Position numbers and translations under genes: made by a program. From Streptomyces griseorubiginosus (GTDB lineage: Bacteria > Actinomycetota > Actinomycetes > Streptomycetales > Streptomycetaceae), in the NCBI RefSeq assembly GCF_001514195.1, contig NZ_KQ948734.1:1369076-1433075 (forward strand): 64,000 nt of DNA. Reading direction: 5' to 3'. Position 1 is the stretch's first letter. Each line of letters starts with the position of its first letter. The notes under the pieces are model-generated. The model searched no databases. It was not told the DNA's origin and worked only from the letters and a program-made list of their open reading frames with translations. Shown here in pieces: positions 1-8,662 of the stretch.

Positions 1-1
1 C

Positions 2-982
2 ACCGGCTCCAAGACCGTCACCCTCGTCAGCCACGACTCCTGGGCCGTCTCCAAGGGCGTCCTCGCCGACTTCGAGAAGAAGTCCGGCTACAAGGTGAAG
101 GTCCTGGAGGACGGCGACGCCGGCCAGGCCGTCAACAAGGCGATCCTCACCAAGGACAACCCGCAGGGAGACGTCTTCTTCGGCGTCGACAACACCCTGC
201 TCTCCCGGGCGCTCGACAACGGCCTCTTCCAGTCGTACGAGGCCAAGGGCGCCGACACCATCCAGGCCGGGTACCGGGTCGACGGGGACAAGGTCACGCC
301 CGTCGACACCGGCGACATCTGCGTCAACTACGACAAGGCGTGGTTCAGCAGGCACAAGCTCCAGCCGCCGACGTCGTACGACGACCTGATCAAGCCCGCC
401 TACAAGAACCTCCTCGTCACCGAGAACGCCTCCACCTCCTCGCCGGGCCTCGGCTTCCTCCTCGGCTCGGCTGCGAAGTACGGCGACGACGGCTGGCAGG
501 ACTACTGGAAGAAGCTCAAGGCCAACGGCGTCAAGGTCGTCGACGGCTGGGAGCAGGCCTACAACGAGGAGTTCTCCGGGTCCGCCGGAGGCAAGAAGGC
601 CAAGGCCGACCGGCCGCTCGTCGTCTCCTACGCCTCCTCCCCGCCCGCCGAGGTGATCTACGCCGACCCGAAGCCGAGCACCGCGCCCACCGGGGTCGCC
701 GACGGCACCTGCTTCCGGCAGATCGAGTACGCGGGGCTGCTCAGCAACGCCAAGAACACCAAGGGCGGCAAGGCGCTCCTGGACTTCCTGCTCACCAAGG
801 AGTTCCAGCAGGACATGCCGCTCAACATGTTCGTCTACCCGGTGGTGCAGGGCGCCCAGGTGCCCGCCGAGTTCACGAAGTACGGTCCGCAGGCCAAGGA
901 TCCCGAGACCATGGACCCGGCCAAGATCGCCGAACACCGTGACGACTGGGTCAAGTCGTGGACCTCGCTCGTCCTCAAGTGA
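2..982 (+). CDS. Thiamine-type ABC transporter substrate-binding protein (5' end missing)
   Basis: Periplasmic-type binding protein that would capture thiamine or a related compound outside the membrane and hand it to the permease that follows. The reading frame is open from base 2, so the signal peptide and the first residues lie before the window; 326 residues are visible. They start with a VSHDSW segment and continue through FEKKSGYKV and DVFFGVDNTLL, the arrangement I know from the ThiB/TbpA family. The stop overlaps the permease start by 4 nt (GTGA), so the two are translationally coupled. The order binding protein, double-length permease, ATPase is that of thiBPQ. Iron or other small-molecule binding proteins of the same superfamily are the main alternative. 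Confidence 0.85.
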   Translation, partial: TGSKTVTLVSHDSWAVSKGVLADFEKKSGYKVKVLEDGDAGQAVNKAILTKDNPQGDVFFGVDNTLLSRALDNGLFQSYEAKGADTIQAGYRVDGDKVTPVDTGDICVNYDKAWFSRHKLQPPTSYDDLIKPAYKNLLVTENASTSSPGLGFLLGSAAKYGDDGWQDYWKKLKANGVKVVDGWEQAYNEEFSGSAGGKKAKADRPLVVSYASSPPAEVIYADPKPSTAPTGVADGTCFRQIEYAGLLSNAKNTKGGKALLDFLLTKEFQQDMPLNMFVYPVVQGAQVPAEFTKYGPQAKDPETMDPAKIAEHRDDWVKSWTSLVLK

Positions 983-2616
983 GCCGCAGGGGCGCGGCGG
1001 CACGGCTCGGCCTGATGGCCGTGCCCGTCGCGTTCTTCGCCGTCTTCTTCGCCTGGCCGGTCGCCGCGATCGTCAAGCGTGGCCTCGACACGGACGGGAG
1101 CTGGCAGCTCGGCCGGATCACCGACGTCCTCGGTCAGCCGGACATCCGGCACGTCCTGTGGTTCACCACCTGGCAGGCGCTCGTCTCCACCGCGCTCACG
1201 CTGCTGATCGCGCTCCCCGGCGCGTACGTCTTCGCGCGCTTCGACTTCCCCGGAAAGCAGATCCTGCGAGCCGTCGTCACCGTGCCCTTCGTGCTGCCGA
1301 CCGTCGTGGTCGGTACGGCCTTCCTGGCCCTGGTCGGCCGGGGCGGTCTGCTGGACGAGTGGTGGAGCGTACGGCTGGACACCACGGTGTGGGCGATCCT
1401 GCTCGCGCACGTCTTCTTCAACTACGCGGTCGTCGTACGGACCGTGGGCGGGCTGTGGGCGCAGCTGGACCCCCGGCAGGAGGAGGCCGCGCGGATGCTG
1501 GGCGCGTCCCGGCTCACCGCCTGGCGCAAGGTGACCCTCCCCGCGCTCGGGCCCGCGGTGGCCGCCGCCGCGCTGATGGTCTTCCTGTTCACCTTCACCT
1601 CCTTCGGCGTGGTCCAGATCCTCGGCGGCCCCACCTTCTCCACCCTCGAAGTCGAGATCTACCGCCAGACCTCCGAGATCTTCGACCTCTCCACGGCCGC
1701 CGTGCTGACGATCATCCAGTTCGTGGCGGTGGGCGCTGTCCTCGCCCTGCACGCGTGGACCGTACGGCGCAGGGAGAGCGCGCTCCGGCTCGTGGACGCG
1801 TCCGTCACCGCCCGGCGGCCGCGCGGCGCGGGGGAGTGGGCGCTGCTGGCCGGGGTCCTCGCGGTCGTCGCCGTCCTGCTGGTCCTGCCGCTCGCCGTGC
1901 TGGTGCAACGCTCCCTCGGCGCCCCCGACTTCGGCTACTACCGGGCGCTCACCCACAGTGACGGCGGGGTCTTCCTCGTCGCGCCGATCGAGGCGATCGG
2001 GAACTCGCTGGAGTACGCCCTCGCCGCGACCGCCATCGCGGTGCTGATCGGAGGGCTCGCGGCGGCCGCCCTGACGCGACGGGACGCGGGACGCTGGGTA
2101 CGCGGCTTCGACGCGCTGCTGATGCTGCCGCTCGGGGTGTCCGCGGTGACCGTCGGCTTCGGGTTCCTGATCTCCCTCGACGAGCCGCCGCTGGACCTCA
2201 GGCAGTCCTGGATCCTGGTGCCGCTCGCGCAGGCGCTGGTCGGGGTGCCGTTCGTCGTACGGACCATGCTGCCCGTGCTGCGGGCGGTGGACCACCGGCT
2301 GCGGGAGGCCGCGGCCGTGCTCGGAGCCTCGCCCTGGCGGGTGTGGCGGGAGGTCGACCTGCCCATGGTGCGGCGGGCGCTGCTGATCGCGGCGGGGTTC
2401 GCGTTCGCCGTGTCGCTGGGCGAGTTCGGGGCGACCGTCTTCATCGCCCGGCCCGACAACCCGACCCTGCCGGTCGCCGTGGCCCGGCTGCTGGGCCGCG
2501 CCGGTGATCTCAACTACGGCCAGGCGATGGCCCTTTCGACCATCCTGATGATCGTGTGCGCGGTGGCGCTGCTGGTCCTCGAACGGCTGCGGACCGACCG
2601 GACCGGGGAGTTCTGA
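979..2616 (+). CDS. ABC transporter permease, fused two-half (ThiP-like)
   Basis: Inner-membrane permease of the thiamine-type importer, 545 residues. It is a fusion of two permease halves: each half ends in an EAA loop, EEAARMLGASRLTAWRKVTLP-like near residue 170 and REAAAVLGASPWRVWREVDLP-like near residue 443. This duplication is typical of ThiP and FbpB permeases. Many hydrophobic segments are evident, for example AVPVAFFAVFFAWPVAAI near the N terminus. The GTG at 979 is preferred over the ATG at 958 because it gives the GTGA overlap with the binding-protein stop. The frame ends in TGATG, shared with the ATPase start. Substrate is inferred from the neighbour, not from this protein. Confidence 0.88.
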   Translation: MSRRGAAARLGLMAVPVAFFAVFFAWPVAAIVKRGLDTDGSWQLGRITDVLGQPDIRHVLWFTTWQALVSTALTLLIALPGAYVFARFDFPGKQILRAVVTVPFVLPTVVVGTAFLALVGRGGLLDEWWSVRLDTTVWAILLAHVFFNYAVVVRTVGGLWAQLDPRQEEAARMLGASRLTAWRKVTLPALGPAVAAAALMVFLFTFTSFGVVQILGGPTFSTLEVEIYRQTSEIFDLSTAAVLTIIQFVAVGAVLALHAWTVRRRESALRLVDASVTARRPRGAGEWALLAGVLAVVAVLLVLPLAVLVQRSLGAPDFGYYRALTHSDGGVFLVAPIEAIGNSLEYALAATAIAVLIGGLAAAALTRRDAGRWVRGFDALLMLPLGVSAVTVGFGFLISLDEPPLDLRQSWILVPLAQALVGVPFVVRTMLPVLRAVDHRLREAAAVLGASPWRVWREVDLPMVRRALLIAAGFAFAVSLGEFGATVFIARPDNPTLPVAVARLLGRAGDLNYGQAMALSTILMIVCAVALLVLERLRTDRTGEF

Positions 2617-3638
2617 TGCTGCTGAGCCTTGCGGAGGCGACGGTACGGTTCGGCGGGCGGGCCGTGCTCGACGGGGTCGGGCTCGACGTCGCCGAGCACG
2701 AGGTCGTGTGCGTGCTCGGACCGAGCGGCAGCGGCAAGTCGACGTTGCTGCGGGCGGTGGCCGGCCTGCAACCGCTCGACGCGGGGCGGGTGTTGCTCGA
2801 CGGGCGGGACCAGGCCGGGGTGCCCGCGCACCGGCGCGGGGTGGGTCTGATGTTCCAGGACCACCAGCTGTTCCCGCAGCGGGACGTGGGCGCCAACGTG
2901 GCCTTCGGACTCCGGATGCACGACGCCCCCAAGGCGCAGCAGGGCGAGCGGGTGCGGGAGTTGCTCGACCTCGTGGGACTGCCGGGCGCCGCCCGCCGGG
3001 CCGTGGCCTCGCTCTCCGGCGGTGAGCAGCAGCGGGTCGCGCTGGCCCGGGCGCTCGCCCCCCGCCCCCGGCTGCTGATGCTCGACGAGCCGCTCGGGCA
3101 GCTGGACCGTTCGCTGCGGGAGCGGCTCGTCGTCGAACTGCGGGAGTTGTTCGGGCGGTTGGGCACCACGGTACTCGCGGTCACCCACGACCAGAGCGAG
3201 GCCTTCGCCCTCGCCGACCGGGTCGTGGTGATGCGGGACGGGCGGATCGCCCAGTCCGGTACGCCGCTCGAGGTGTGGCAGCGACCGGTGGACGAGTTCG
3301 TGGCCCGTTTCCTCGGCTTCGAGAACGTGGTGGAGGGGACCGTGACCGGCGAGGCGGCGGACACGGTGTGGGGCAAGGTTCCGGTGCCGCCGGGGGCCGC
3401 GCAGGGAGTCCGGAGCGTGCTGGTGCGGCCCGCGGGCGTGCGACTGGTCCCGGCCGACGAGGGGCTCCGCTGCACGGTCGCCGCACGCACCTTCAAGGGC
3501 ACCCATGTCGCCGTACACCTGCAACCCACGGACGACGGACCCCGTTTGGAAGCCGCCTGCGCCCTGCGCGAGGCGCCGGAGGTCGGGGACGCGGTGGGGG
3601 TGGGGTTCGACGCGGCCGAAATTGTCGTGCTGGGCTGA
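2616..3638 (+). CDS. ABC transporter ATP-binding protein (thiamine/Fe-type importer)
   Basis: Cytoplasmic ATPase powering the permease immediately upstream. Visible motifs are Walker A GPSGSGKST at residues 35-43, the Q-loop in MFQDHQLFPQ, the signature LSGGEQQR near residue 132, and Walker B LLMLDEP followed by VTHDQSEA. It has 340 residues, longer than a bare ThiQ ATPase of roughly 230; the extra C-terminal hundred residues look like a TOBE-type regulatory domain as in PotA or FbpC. The start ATG overlaps the permease stop by one base (TGATG). Third gene of the operon; no terminator is obvious before the next gene. Confidence 0.9.
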   Translation: MLLSLAEATVRFGGRAVLDGVGLDVAEHEVVCVLGPSGSGKSTLLRAVAGLQPLDAGRVLLDGRDQAGVPAHRRGVGLMFQDHQLFPQRDVGANVAFGLRMHDAPKAQQGERVRELLDLVGLPGAARRAVASLSGGEQQRVALARALAPRPRLLMLDEPLGQLDRSLRERLVVELRELFGRLGTTVLAVTHDQSEAFALADRVVVMRDGRIAQSGTPLEVWQRPVDEFVARFLGFENVVEGTVTGEAADTVWGKVPVPPGAAQGVRSVLVRPAGVRLVPADEGLRCTVAARTFKGTHVAVHLQPTDDGPRLEAACALREAPEVGDAVGVGFDAAEIVVLG

Positions 3639-3649
3639 CGCGGGCGACC

Positions 3650-3655
3650 TACAGT
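3650..3655 (+). promoter_or_regulatory. -10 hexamer of a leaderless promoter
   Basis: TACAGT fits the Streptomyces -10 pattern TASVDT and ends exactly 6 nt before the ATG at 3662, so transcription should start at or next to the start codon. No convincing -35 is visible, and there is no Shine-Dalgarno sequence before the ATG, which agrees with a leaderless mRNA. Confidence 0.55.
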
Positions 3656-3661
3656 CCCGGT

Positions 3662-4450
3662 ATGACGCTGCTCGCACACGACCGCTACTGCGACGAGATC
3701 GCCCACCAGGTGGGTCAGTTGAGGGCCTTGGTGACCTCCGGGGCCGATCTGTCGGTGACCGTGCCGACCTGTCCGGACTGGTCGTTGAAGCGGCTGGTGC
3801 GGCACACCGGGGGTGCCCTGCGCTGGGTGGAGCTGATGGTGCGGACCCGGGCCCAGGAGGAAGTGCCCGAGGAACGGGTGCCGTTGGGGGAGGGGCCCGA
3901 GGACGCGGGTGAGCTGGACGCGTGGCTCGCCGAGACCGGTGACGCACTCGTCGCCACGCTGCGGGAGGCCGGGCCGGACACCGAGGTGTGGTCCTGGGCC
4001 GGGGTTCCGACCTCCGGGTTCTGGGCCCGGCGGATGGTCCACGAGCTGACCGTCCACCGCGCCGACGCCACGTTCGCCGCCGGCCAGCCCTACGAGGTCG
4101 CCCCGGAGATCGCCGCCGACGCCATCGACGAGTGGCTCCAGATCGTGGAGTTCGCGCAGCGGACCATGCCGGACGACGAGTCACGGGAGCTGCGGGGCCC
4201 GGGGCGCAGCATCCATCTGCACGCCACCGACACGGGCGCGGAGCTGAACGCGGAGTGGCTGATCCGGTTCACCGAGGACGTCATCGACTGGCGGCGCGGG
4301 CACGAGAAGGCCACCGTCGCGCTGCGCGGGCCGCTGACCTCCGTCATGCTCGCCTTCTACCGCCGACTTCCGTTGGACAGCCCCCGGTTGGAGGTGCTCG
4401 GTGAGCGGAAGCTGCTGGAGTTCTGGCTGGAGCGGGCGAGCTTCGGGTGA
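3662..4450 (+). CDS. Maleylpyruvate isomerase / DinB-type mycothiol-dependent protein family
   Basis: 262-residue protein of the actinobacterial family with an N-terminal DinB-like four-helix domain (mycothiol-dependent maleylpyruvate isomerase N-terminal fold). Diagnostic features are a hydrophobic helix followed by VPTCPDWSLKRLVRHTG near residues 36-52 and a conserved MVHELTVHRADA segment near residue 125 that carries metal-ligand histidines in the family. A C-terminal domain of about 90 residues resembles the SCP-2-like or MDMPI C-terminal domain. The exact reaction is unknown; members include thiol transferases and isomerases using mycothiol. It has its own apparently leaderless promoter and no functional link to the transporter before it. 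Confidence 0.8.
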   Translation: MTLLAHDRYCDEIAHQVGQLRALVTSGADLSVTVPTCPDWSLKRLVRHTGGALRWVELMVRTRAQEEVPEERVPLGEGPEDAGELDAWLAETGDALVATLREAGPDTEVWSWAGVPTSGFWARRMVHELTVHRADATFAAGQPYEVAPEIAADAIDEWLQIVEFAQRTMPDDESRELRGPGRSIHLHATDTGAELNAEWLIRFTEDVIDWRRGHEKATVALRGPLTSVMLAFYRRLPLDSPRLEVLGERKLLEFWLERASFG

Positions 4451-4531
4451 GCTTGTCGCCGGCGGACCTCCCGGTGAGGAAGGTCTCCGGTGAACAGGGC
4501 CTCAGCCGAACACGGCCTCCGGCGAACAACG

Positions 4532-4566
4532 CGGCGGCCCGCCCCCGTTGAGAGGGCGGGCCGCCG
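4532..4566. terminator. Bidirectional hairpin terminator between convergent genes
   Basis: Perfect 13-bp inverted repeat, CGGCGGCCCGCCC at 4532-4544 and its complement at 4554-4566, with a 9-nt loop. It lies between the convergent stops at 4450 and 4581. There is no U-tract, as is usual for GC-rich actinobacterial terminators. Confidence 0.8.
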
Positions 4567-4580
4567 TACTGCTGTGCGCG

Positions 4581-5288
4581 TCAGCGGGAGCTGCTCGCCC
4601 CACGACGGCGCAGGCCGAAGAAGACCGCGCCGCCGCCGATCGCCACGAGCGCGATCGCGATGCCGGCGATCAGGCCGGTGTTGGAGTTGGCGCCGGTCTC
4701 GGCGAGGTTGGAGTCGCCGACCGCGGCCGACGGGGCGTTGCTCTCCACGGTGGCCGGAGCGGTGGTGCCCTCCGAGGCCGAGGGGGTCGCGGTCGGGGTC
4801 GGGGTGTCCTCTGCCGGAGTGCTGGCGGAGTCCGACGGAGTGGGCGTAGGCGTGGCCGTCGGGGTCGGCGTGTCCTCGGTCTTGCAGGCGGTTGCCGGGG
4901 TGATCAGGTTGGGCGTGATGTTCTCGCCCTGGATGTAGGGCAGGGCCTCGACGTGGATGCGGTACTCGGCGTTGGGCGCCCAATCCTCCTCGAAGGTGAT
5001 GGTGGTGCCCTTCTTGGAGCCCTTCACCGCCTTCTCGCCGACCTTCTTGGCGTCGCCGCCGTTGCTCTGAAGGTACACGGAGACGGTTGCCTCGACGCCG
5101 GTCCGGTCCACGTCCGTGACGCTGATGACGCCCTGCGTGCCGTCACACTTGGCCTCGGCGGAGAACTCCTTGATGTTGCAGGCGAGGGCGTTGCTGGAGG
5201 CGCCGAGCACGATCGCGGTCGAGGCGGCGGCGACGCCGAGGAAGCGCGCGGCGCGGGAGGTACGGCGGGATATGGGCGTGAATGCCAC
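4581..5288 (-). CDS. LAETG-motif cell-surface protein (sortase substrate)
   Basis: 235-residue exported protein to be anchored to the cell wall. It has an N-terminal Sec signal (arginine-rich start, then [21 protein letters not shown], likely cleaved after ALA near residue 36). A globular domain of about 110 residues with two or three cysteines follows. Next come a Thr/Pro/Ser-rich stalk with [14 protein letters not shown] repeats, the sortase signal LAETGANS near residue 196, a hydrophobic helix and the tail RRRGASSSR. LAxTG is the motif used by Streptomyces class E sortases. The function of the globular part is unknown. A separate promoter and a strong terminator make it a single-gene transcript. 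Confidence 0.85.
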   Translation of the reverse strand: MAFTPISRRTSRAARFLGVAAASTAIVLGASSNALACNIKEFSAEAKCDGTQGVISVTDVDRTGVEATVSVYLQSNGGDAKKVGEKAVKGSKKGTTITFEEDWAPNAEYRIHVEALPYIQGENITPNLITPATACKTEDTPTPTATPTPTPSDSASTPAEDTPTPTATPSASEGTTAPATVESNAPSAAVGDSNLAETGANSNTGLIAGIAIALVAIGGGAVFFGLRRRGASSSR

Positions 5289-5369
5289 GTTCGTCCTTCA
5301 CGGGGTGCGCAAATGCGGGGGGTGGACGGGATGGTGATGTGTCATCACCGTCCCCACGAGTCTCACAGG

Positions 5370-5397
5370 TCTATAAGCGCTGCATAAGTAGTGTCAA
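5370..5397 (-). promoter_or_regulatory. Sigma-70-like promoter of the LAETG surface-protein gene
   Basis: Read on the minus strand: -35 TTGACA (5397-5392), 16-nt spacer, -10 TATAGA (5375-5370). It is unusually AT-rich for this genome and close to the general consensus. It predicts a 5' leader of about 75 nt before the start codon at 5288. Confidence 0.6.
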
Positions 5398-5435
5398 CGT
5401 GTAGGCACCCTATACCCGTTGGCTTTACCTTCTTA

Positions 5436-6557
5436 TTACACAGCGAGACGTTTCAGTGCCCCCGGAGCCTCCTCGATCCGGTCAACCAGGGCGATTCGGG
5501 CCTCCATTGACCGCTCCCGTGCCAGCGCCTGGAGCAACGGCCAGGTCGGCAGCCGCTCCGTCCAGTGCGCACGGTTCACGAGGACCATCGGGGTCGGTTC
5601 GCCGCGCGACTCGTAGTAGTTGGGCGTCGCGTTGTCGAAGATCTCCTGCACGGTCCCGGCGGCGCCCGGCAGGAAGACCACCCCGGCGTTGCAGCGGGCG
5701 AGCAGACCGTCCTCGCGGGTGGCGTTGGCGAAGTACTTGGCGATGTGCGACGCGAAGGCGTTGGGCGGCTCGTGGCCGTAGAACCACGTGGGGATGCCGA
5801 CCGAACCGCCGCCGCGCGGCCAGCGGGCGCGGACCTCGAAGGCGGCGCGCGCCCAGTCGGTGATCGAGGGCGTGAACGACGGTGTCGCGCCGAGGAGTTC
5901 ACAGGCCTCCTCCAGGACGGCGTCCTCCAAGGGGGCCGCGTAGGCGCCGAGGTTGGCCGCCTCCATCGCGCCCGGTCCGCCACCGGTGGCCACGGTGAGC
6001 CCCGCACGGGCCAGTTCACGCCCGAGGCGGGCGGCGCCGGCGTACTCCTCGGTCCCGCGCGCCATCGCGTGGCCGCCCATCACCCCCACGACCCGTGCGC
6101 CGGGCAGCAGTTCGTCGAGGGCGTCGGAGACGGCGTCGTCGTGGACCGCGCGCAGGGTCGACGCGTATATGTCGCGGTCGGCCTTGGTGCGCTGGAACCA
6201 GGCGTACGCGAGGGCGTCGGGGGTCTGTTCGTAGCCCTTGTCCAGCCCGTCGAAGAGTTCGTCGGGGGAGTAGAGGAGACCGCGGTAGGGGTCGAAGGGG
6301 AGGCCCGGGACAGGCGGGAAGACCAGGGCCCCGTCGGAGCGGATCTTCGCCGCCGCGTTCTCCCGCATGGGGCAGCCGAGGAAGACGGTGCCCGCGGTGT
6401 CGGTGGCGAGCAACTCCCGTGTCCGGTCGGTCAGATCGACCGCCTGGACGCGGAAGCCGGTCAGTGCGCCGCGGGCCGAGACGACCGCGTCGAACTCCTC
6501 CAGCGTCTCGATCTCACGGTCGTCGTGGTGTGCCGCGTGGGCGGGGCTCGTCTGCAC
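5436..6557 (-). CDS. LOG family protein with N-terminal extension
   Basis: 373-residue Rossmann-fold protein of the LOG family (cytokinin riboside 5'-monophosphate phosphoribohydrolase related; several bacterial members hydrolyse nucleoside monophosphates). The family core begins near residue 155 (VVGVMGGHAMARG) and contains TGGGPGAMEAAN at 192-202 and LPGAAGTVQE at 296-305. The canonical second motif is PGGxGTxxE, so here its second glycine is alanine. The first 150 residues are an extension not found in the short LOG enzymes. Whether it is active on cytokinin-type or AMP-type substrates cannot be told from sequence. The 147-nt gap to the LAETG gene holds that gene's promoter. Confidence 0.82.
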   Translation of the reverse strand: MQTSPAHAAHHDDREIETLEEFDAVVSARGALTGFRVQAVDLTDRTRELLATDTAGTVFLGCPMRENAAAKIRSDGALVFPPVPGLPFDPYRGLLYSPDELFDGLDKGYEQTPDALAYAWFQRTKADRDIYASTLRAVHDDAVSDALDELLPGARVVGVMGGHAMARGTEEYAGAARLGRELARAGLTVATGGGPGAMEAANLGAYAAPLEDAVLEEACELLGATPSFTPSITDWARAAFEVRARWPRGGGSVGIPTWFYGHEPPNAFASHIAKYFANATREDGLLARCNAGVVFLPGAAGTVQEIFDNATPNYYESRGEPTPMVLVNRAHWTERLPTWPLLQALARERSMEARIALVDRIEEAPGALKRLAV

Positions 6558-6599
6558 CCGCCCATGCTCGCACGCCGGGTTCCGGCCTCGGGCTCGGAC

Positions 6600-6716
6600 C
6601 TGGATCGCTGCCGGACTCCGGCCCGGAGTTCAGCCCTGGATCGCTGCCGGACTCCGGCCCGGAGTTCAGCCCTGGATCGCTGCCGGACTCCGGCCCGGAG
6701 TTCAGCCCTGGATCGC
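6600..6716. repeat. 36-bp tandem repeat, three copies plus a partial fourth
   Basis: Copies start at 6600, 6636 and 6672, with a 9-base partial copy from 6708. The unit begins CTGGATCGCTGCCGGACTCC and contains a near-palindrome ACTCCGG-C-CCGGAGT. The third copy covers the stop codon, and the partial fourth the last codons, of the glyoxalase-fold gene that ends at 6702. The array therefore looks like repeated duplication of the gene's 3' end into the spacer. The repeated hairpins may serve as its terminator. Confidence 0.9.
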
Positions 6717-7121
6717 CGCCGGGTCCATCCACACGACCTCCCAGTTGTGGCCGTCGAGGTCGTCGAAGGAACGGCCGTACATGAAGCCCTGGTCCTGGAC
6801 GTCGTCGTTGGCGGTGCCGCCTGCCGCGACCGCCTTCTCGACCAGTTCGTCCACCTTCGCGCGGCTCTCGGCGCTCAGACAGATCAGCACCTGGCTGGTC
6901 TTGGTCGCGTCCGCGATCTCCTTCTTGGTGAAGGTCGCGTAGAACGGCTTGGTGAGCAGCATCGCGACGATCGTGTCGCTGATCACGACGGAGGCCGCGT
7001 TGTCGTCGCTGAACTGCTCGTTGAGCGAGTAGCCGAGCTCGGTGAAGAACTTCTTCGAGGCGGCGAGGTCGTTCACGGGCAGGTTGACGAAGATCATCTG
7101 CTGGTAGGCCGGAGCGGTCAT
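6702..7121 (-). CDS. VOC family (glyoxalase/bleomycin resistance-like) protein
   Basis: 139-residue single-domain protein of the vicinal oxygen chelate superfamily: beta-alpha-beta-beta-beta halves, with MIFVNLPVNDLAASKKFFTELGY at the start and FDDLDGHNWEVVWMD at the end, as in the PhnB or extradiol-dioxygenase-like group. Such proteins bind a metal and act on small reactive substrates or sequester drugs; the substrate is unknown. The start at 7121 is preferred to the upstream ATG at 7136 because GGGAGAG lies 6 nt before it. Its last codons and stop are part of the adjoining 36-bp tandem repeat. Confidence 0.8.
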   Translation of the reverse strand: MTAPAYQQMIFVNLPVNDLAASKKFFTELGYSLNEQFSDDNAASVVISDTIVAMLLTKPFYATFTKKEIADATKTSQVLICLSAESRAKVDELVEKAVAAGGTANDDVQDQGFMYGRSFDDLDGHNWEVVWMDPAAIQG

Positions 7122-7288
7122 CGGAGTCTCTCCCATCGGGTGCGTGCGTTACGGGGGGTAGACGGGCGGGTGCGGCGGAACTCATCGGTGGGGAGAGATT
7201 TTTTTCTGCGACCTTCTGTGACCTTCGGCGACCTTCTGTGACCTTCGGCGGACACCGGCGGACACCGGCGGTCTTCGGCGGTCTTCGG

Positions 7289-8662
7289 CTAGGGAGTCAA
7301 CGGGAGCGCCGCCAGCTCGGCCACGACCAGGGTGAGCGGGCCGAACAGGGCCAGCAGGGCGCCGGCGCGCAGGGCCGCCGCGCTGCGGAGCATCGTGGCG
7401 GGCGCGCCGAGCCGCAGGAGGGCGGCGGTCGTGTCCGACCTCGCCTGCTTCGCCTCCACGGCGGCCGTGAGCAGCGTGGCGAGCGTGCAGCCGGTCACCA
7501 GGAGCACCCCGACGGTGGTGAGGGGGCCGACCTCGGGACCCGTCGGGTCGTACAGCAGGGCCATCGCGTACGTCCCGGAGGCCACCGCGCAGACGACGCC
7601 GAGGGGGCGGCCGATGCGGGTGGCCTCCGCCATCAGGACGCGGCCCGCGAGGAGGCGCAGGGCTCCGGGCCGGGTCGACTGGAGGAGGCGGCCGCAGAGG
7701 TGGGTGAGGCCGGGGCCGGCCACCGCGAGACCCACCGCCGTGAGCAGCCAGCCGACCAGGACGGAGGGGGCGCCGCTGAGGCCGGCGGGCAGCGGGGTGT
7801 GGGCGGAGCCGGCGGTGCGGTGGGCGTAGGCCTCCACCGCAAGGCCCGCGGCGAGCACGGCGACGCCCCAGGGCAGGCCCTTGGGAGCTTCCCCGGGGGC
7901 CGCCGGGAGGGTGCCGTCCAGGGCACCGCCGTGGTCGGGCACCAGGGGGAGGGCGGCACCCTCGTCGCGACCCGGGCGCTGTTCCTCCTCCACGGCGGCG
8001 GGAGCGGCCTTGGCCCCGTCTCCGGGTTCCCCCGCACCCTGACGCGCGCGGAAGCGGCCGTACGCGCCGAACGGCTCCCTCGCCGTCGTCCGGCCGTACG
8101 CCCCGAAGCGGCCGTACGACCGTGCTTCCCTCCTCGCCGACGCCGGCCGGTCGTCCCGGGGGCGCAGGACGAGCGCCACCGTCACCGACGCGATCGCCGG
8201 GACCAGGGCCAGCAGGGTCAGGGCGGCGGGCAGGGGCAGGGGGGAGCCCGCGGCCAGGAAGTCCGCCGCCGCTCCGTCGAAGGGCATGCCCGTCAGATCG
8301 CCTCGCAGGTGGAGGAAGAACAGCAGGGCCAGCATCGAGCCGAGCAGGCAGGACAGGGCCGTGGTCGCCGCCGACACGGCCATCAGCCGGGCCGGGCCCA
8401 GACCGATCGCCGCGAGCCCCGGACGCGGACGGGTGCCCGGATCGGTGCGGGCCACGGCCAGGGCGAGATGGACCGTGGCGGCCAGCGGGGTCAGGCACCA
8501 GGCCAGCCTGAGCAGGGAGCCGGAGGGGTCCTCGGGGTGGCTCATCGCGTGGCCGAGGGTGCACAGGAGGAGGAAGCCCGTGCCCGCCGACGCCAGGGCC
8601 ACCAGCAGGCGGCGCAGTTGTACGGCGGGACGGGCGCCCCGGGTCAGACGGAGAGCGAGCAC
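7289..8662 (-). CDS. ABC transporter permease (FtsX-like)
   Basis: 457-residue integral membrane protein with about eight to ten hydrophobic segments, for example LLVALASAGTGFLLLCTLGH near residue 18 and several between residues 230 and 450. A long polar loop in the middle holds GRFGAYGR-type repeats followed by Glu/Pro-rich sequence. Its gene overlaps the ATPase gene by 19 nt and starts with GTG at 8662, preceded by GGAAGG nine nt upstream. Overall form fits an FtsX/MacB-type permease of an exporter or lipoprotein/peptide handling system. I see no substrate clue. The product ends in a short LPLTP tail. Confidence 0.75.
   Translation of the reverse strand: MLALRLTRGARPAVQLRRLLVALASAGTGFLLLCTLGHAMSHPEDPSGSLLRLAWCLTPLAATVHLALAVARTDPGTRPRPGLAAIGLGPARLMAVSAATTALSCLLGSMLALLFFLHLRGDLTGMPFDGAAADFLAAGSPLPLPAALTLLALVPAIASVTVALVLRPRDDRPASARREARSYGRFGAYGRTTAREPFGAYGRFRARQGAGEPGDGAKAAPAAVEEEQRPGRDEGAALPLVPDHGGALDGTLPAAPGEAPKGLPWGVAVLAAGLAVEAYAHRTAGSAHTPLPAGLSGAPSVLVGWLLTAVGLAVAGPGLTHLCGRLLQSTRPGALRLLAGRVLMAEATRIGRPLGVVCAVASGTYAMALLYDPTGPEVGPLTTVGVLLVTGCTLATLLTAAVEAKQARSDTTAALLRLGAPATMLRSAAALRAGALLALFGPLTLVVAELAALPLTP

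Noticed and set aside
2..982. TPP riboswitch for the thiamine-type transporter
   Set aside because: The leader of the operon lies before the window, so nothing can be said; no riboswitch-like sequence is visible inside.
6600..6716. CRISPR-like array
   Set aside because: The 36-bp units are directly adjacent without spacers, so it is a simple tandem repeat.
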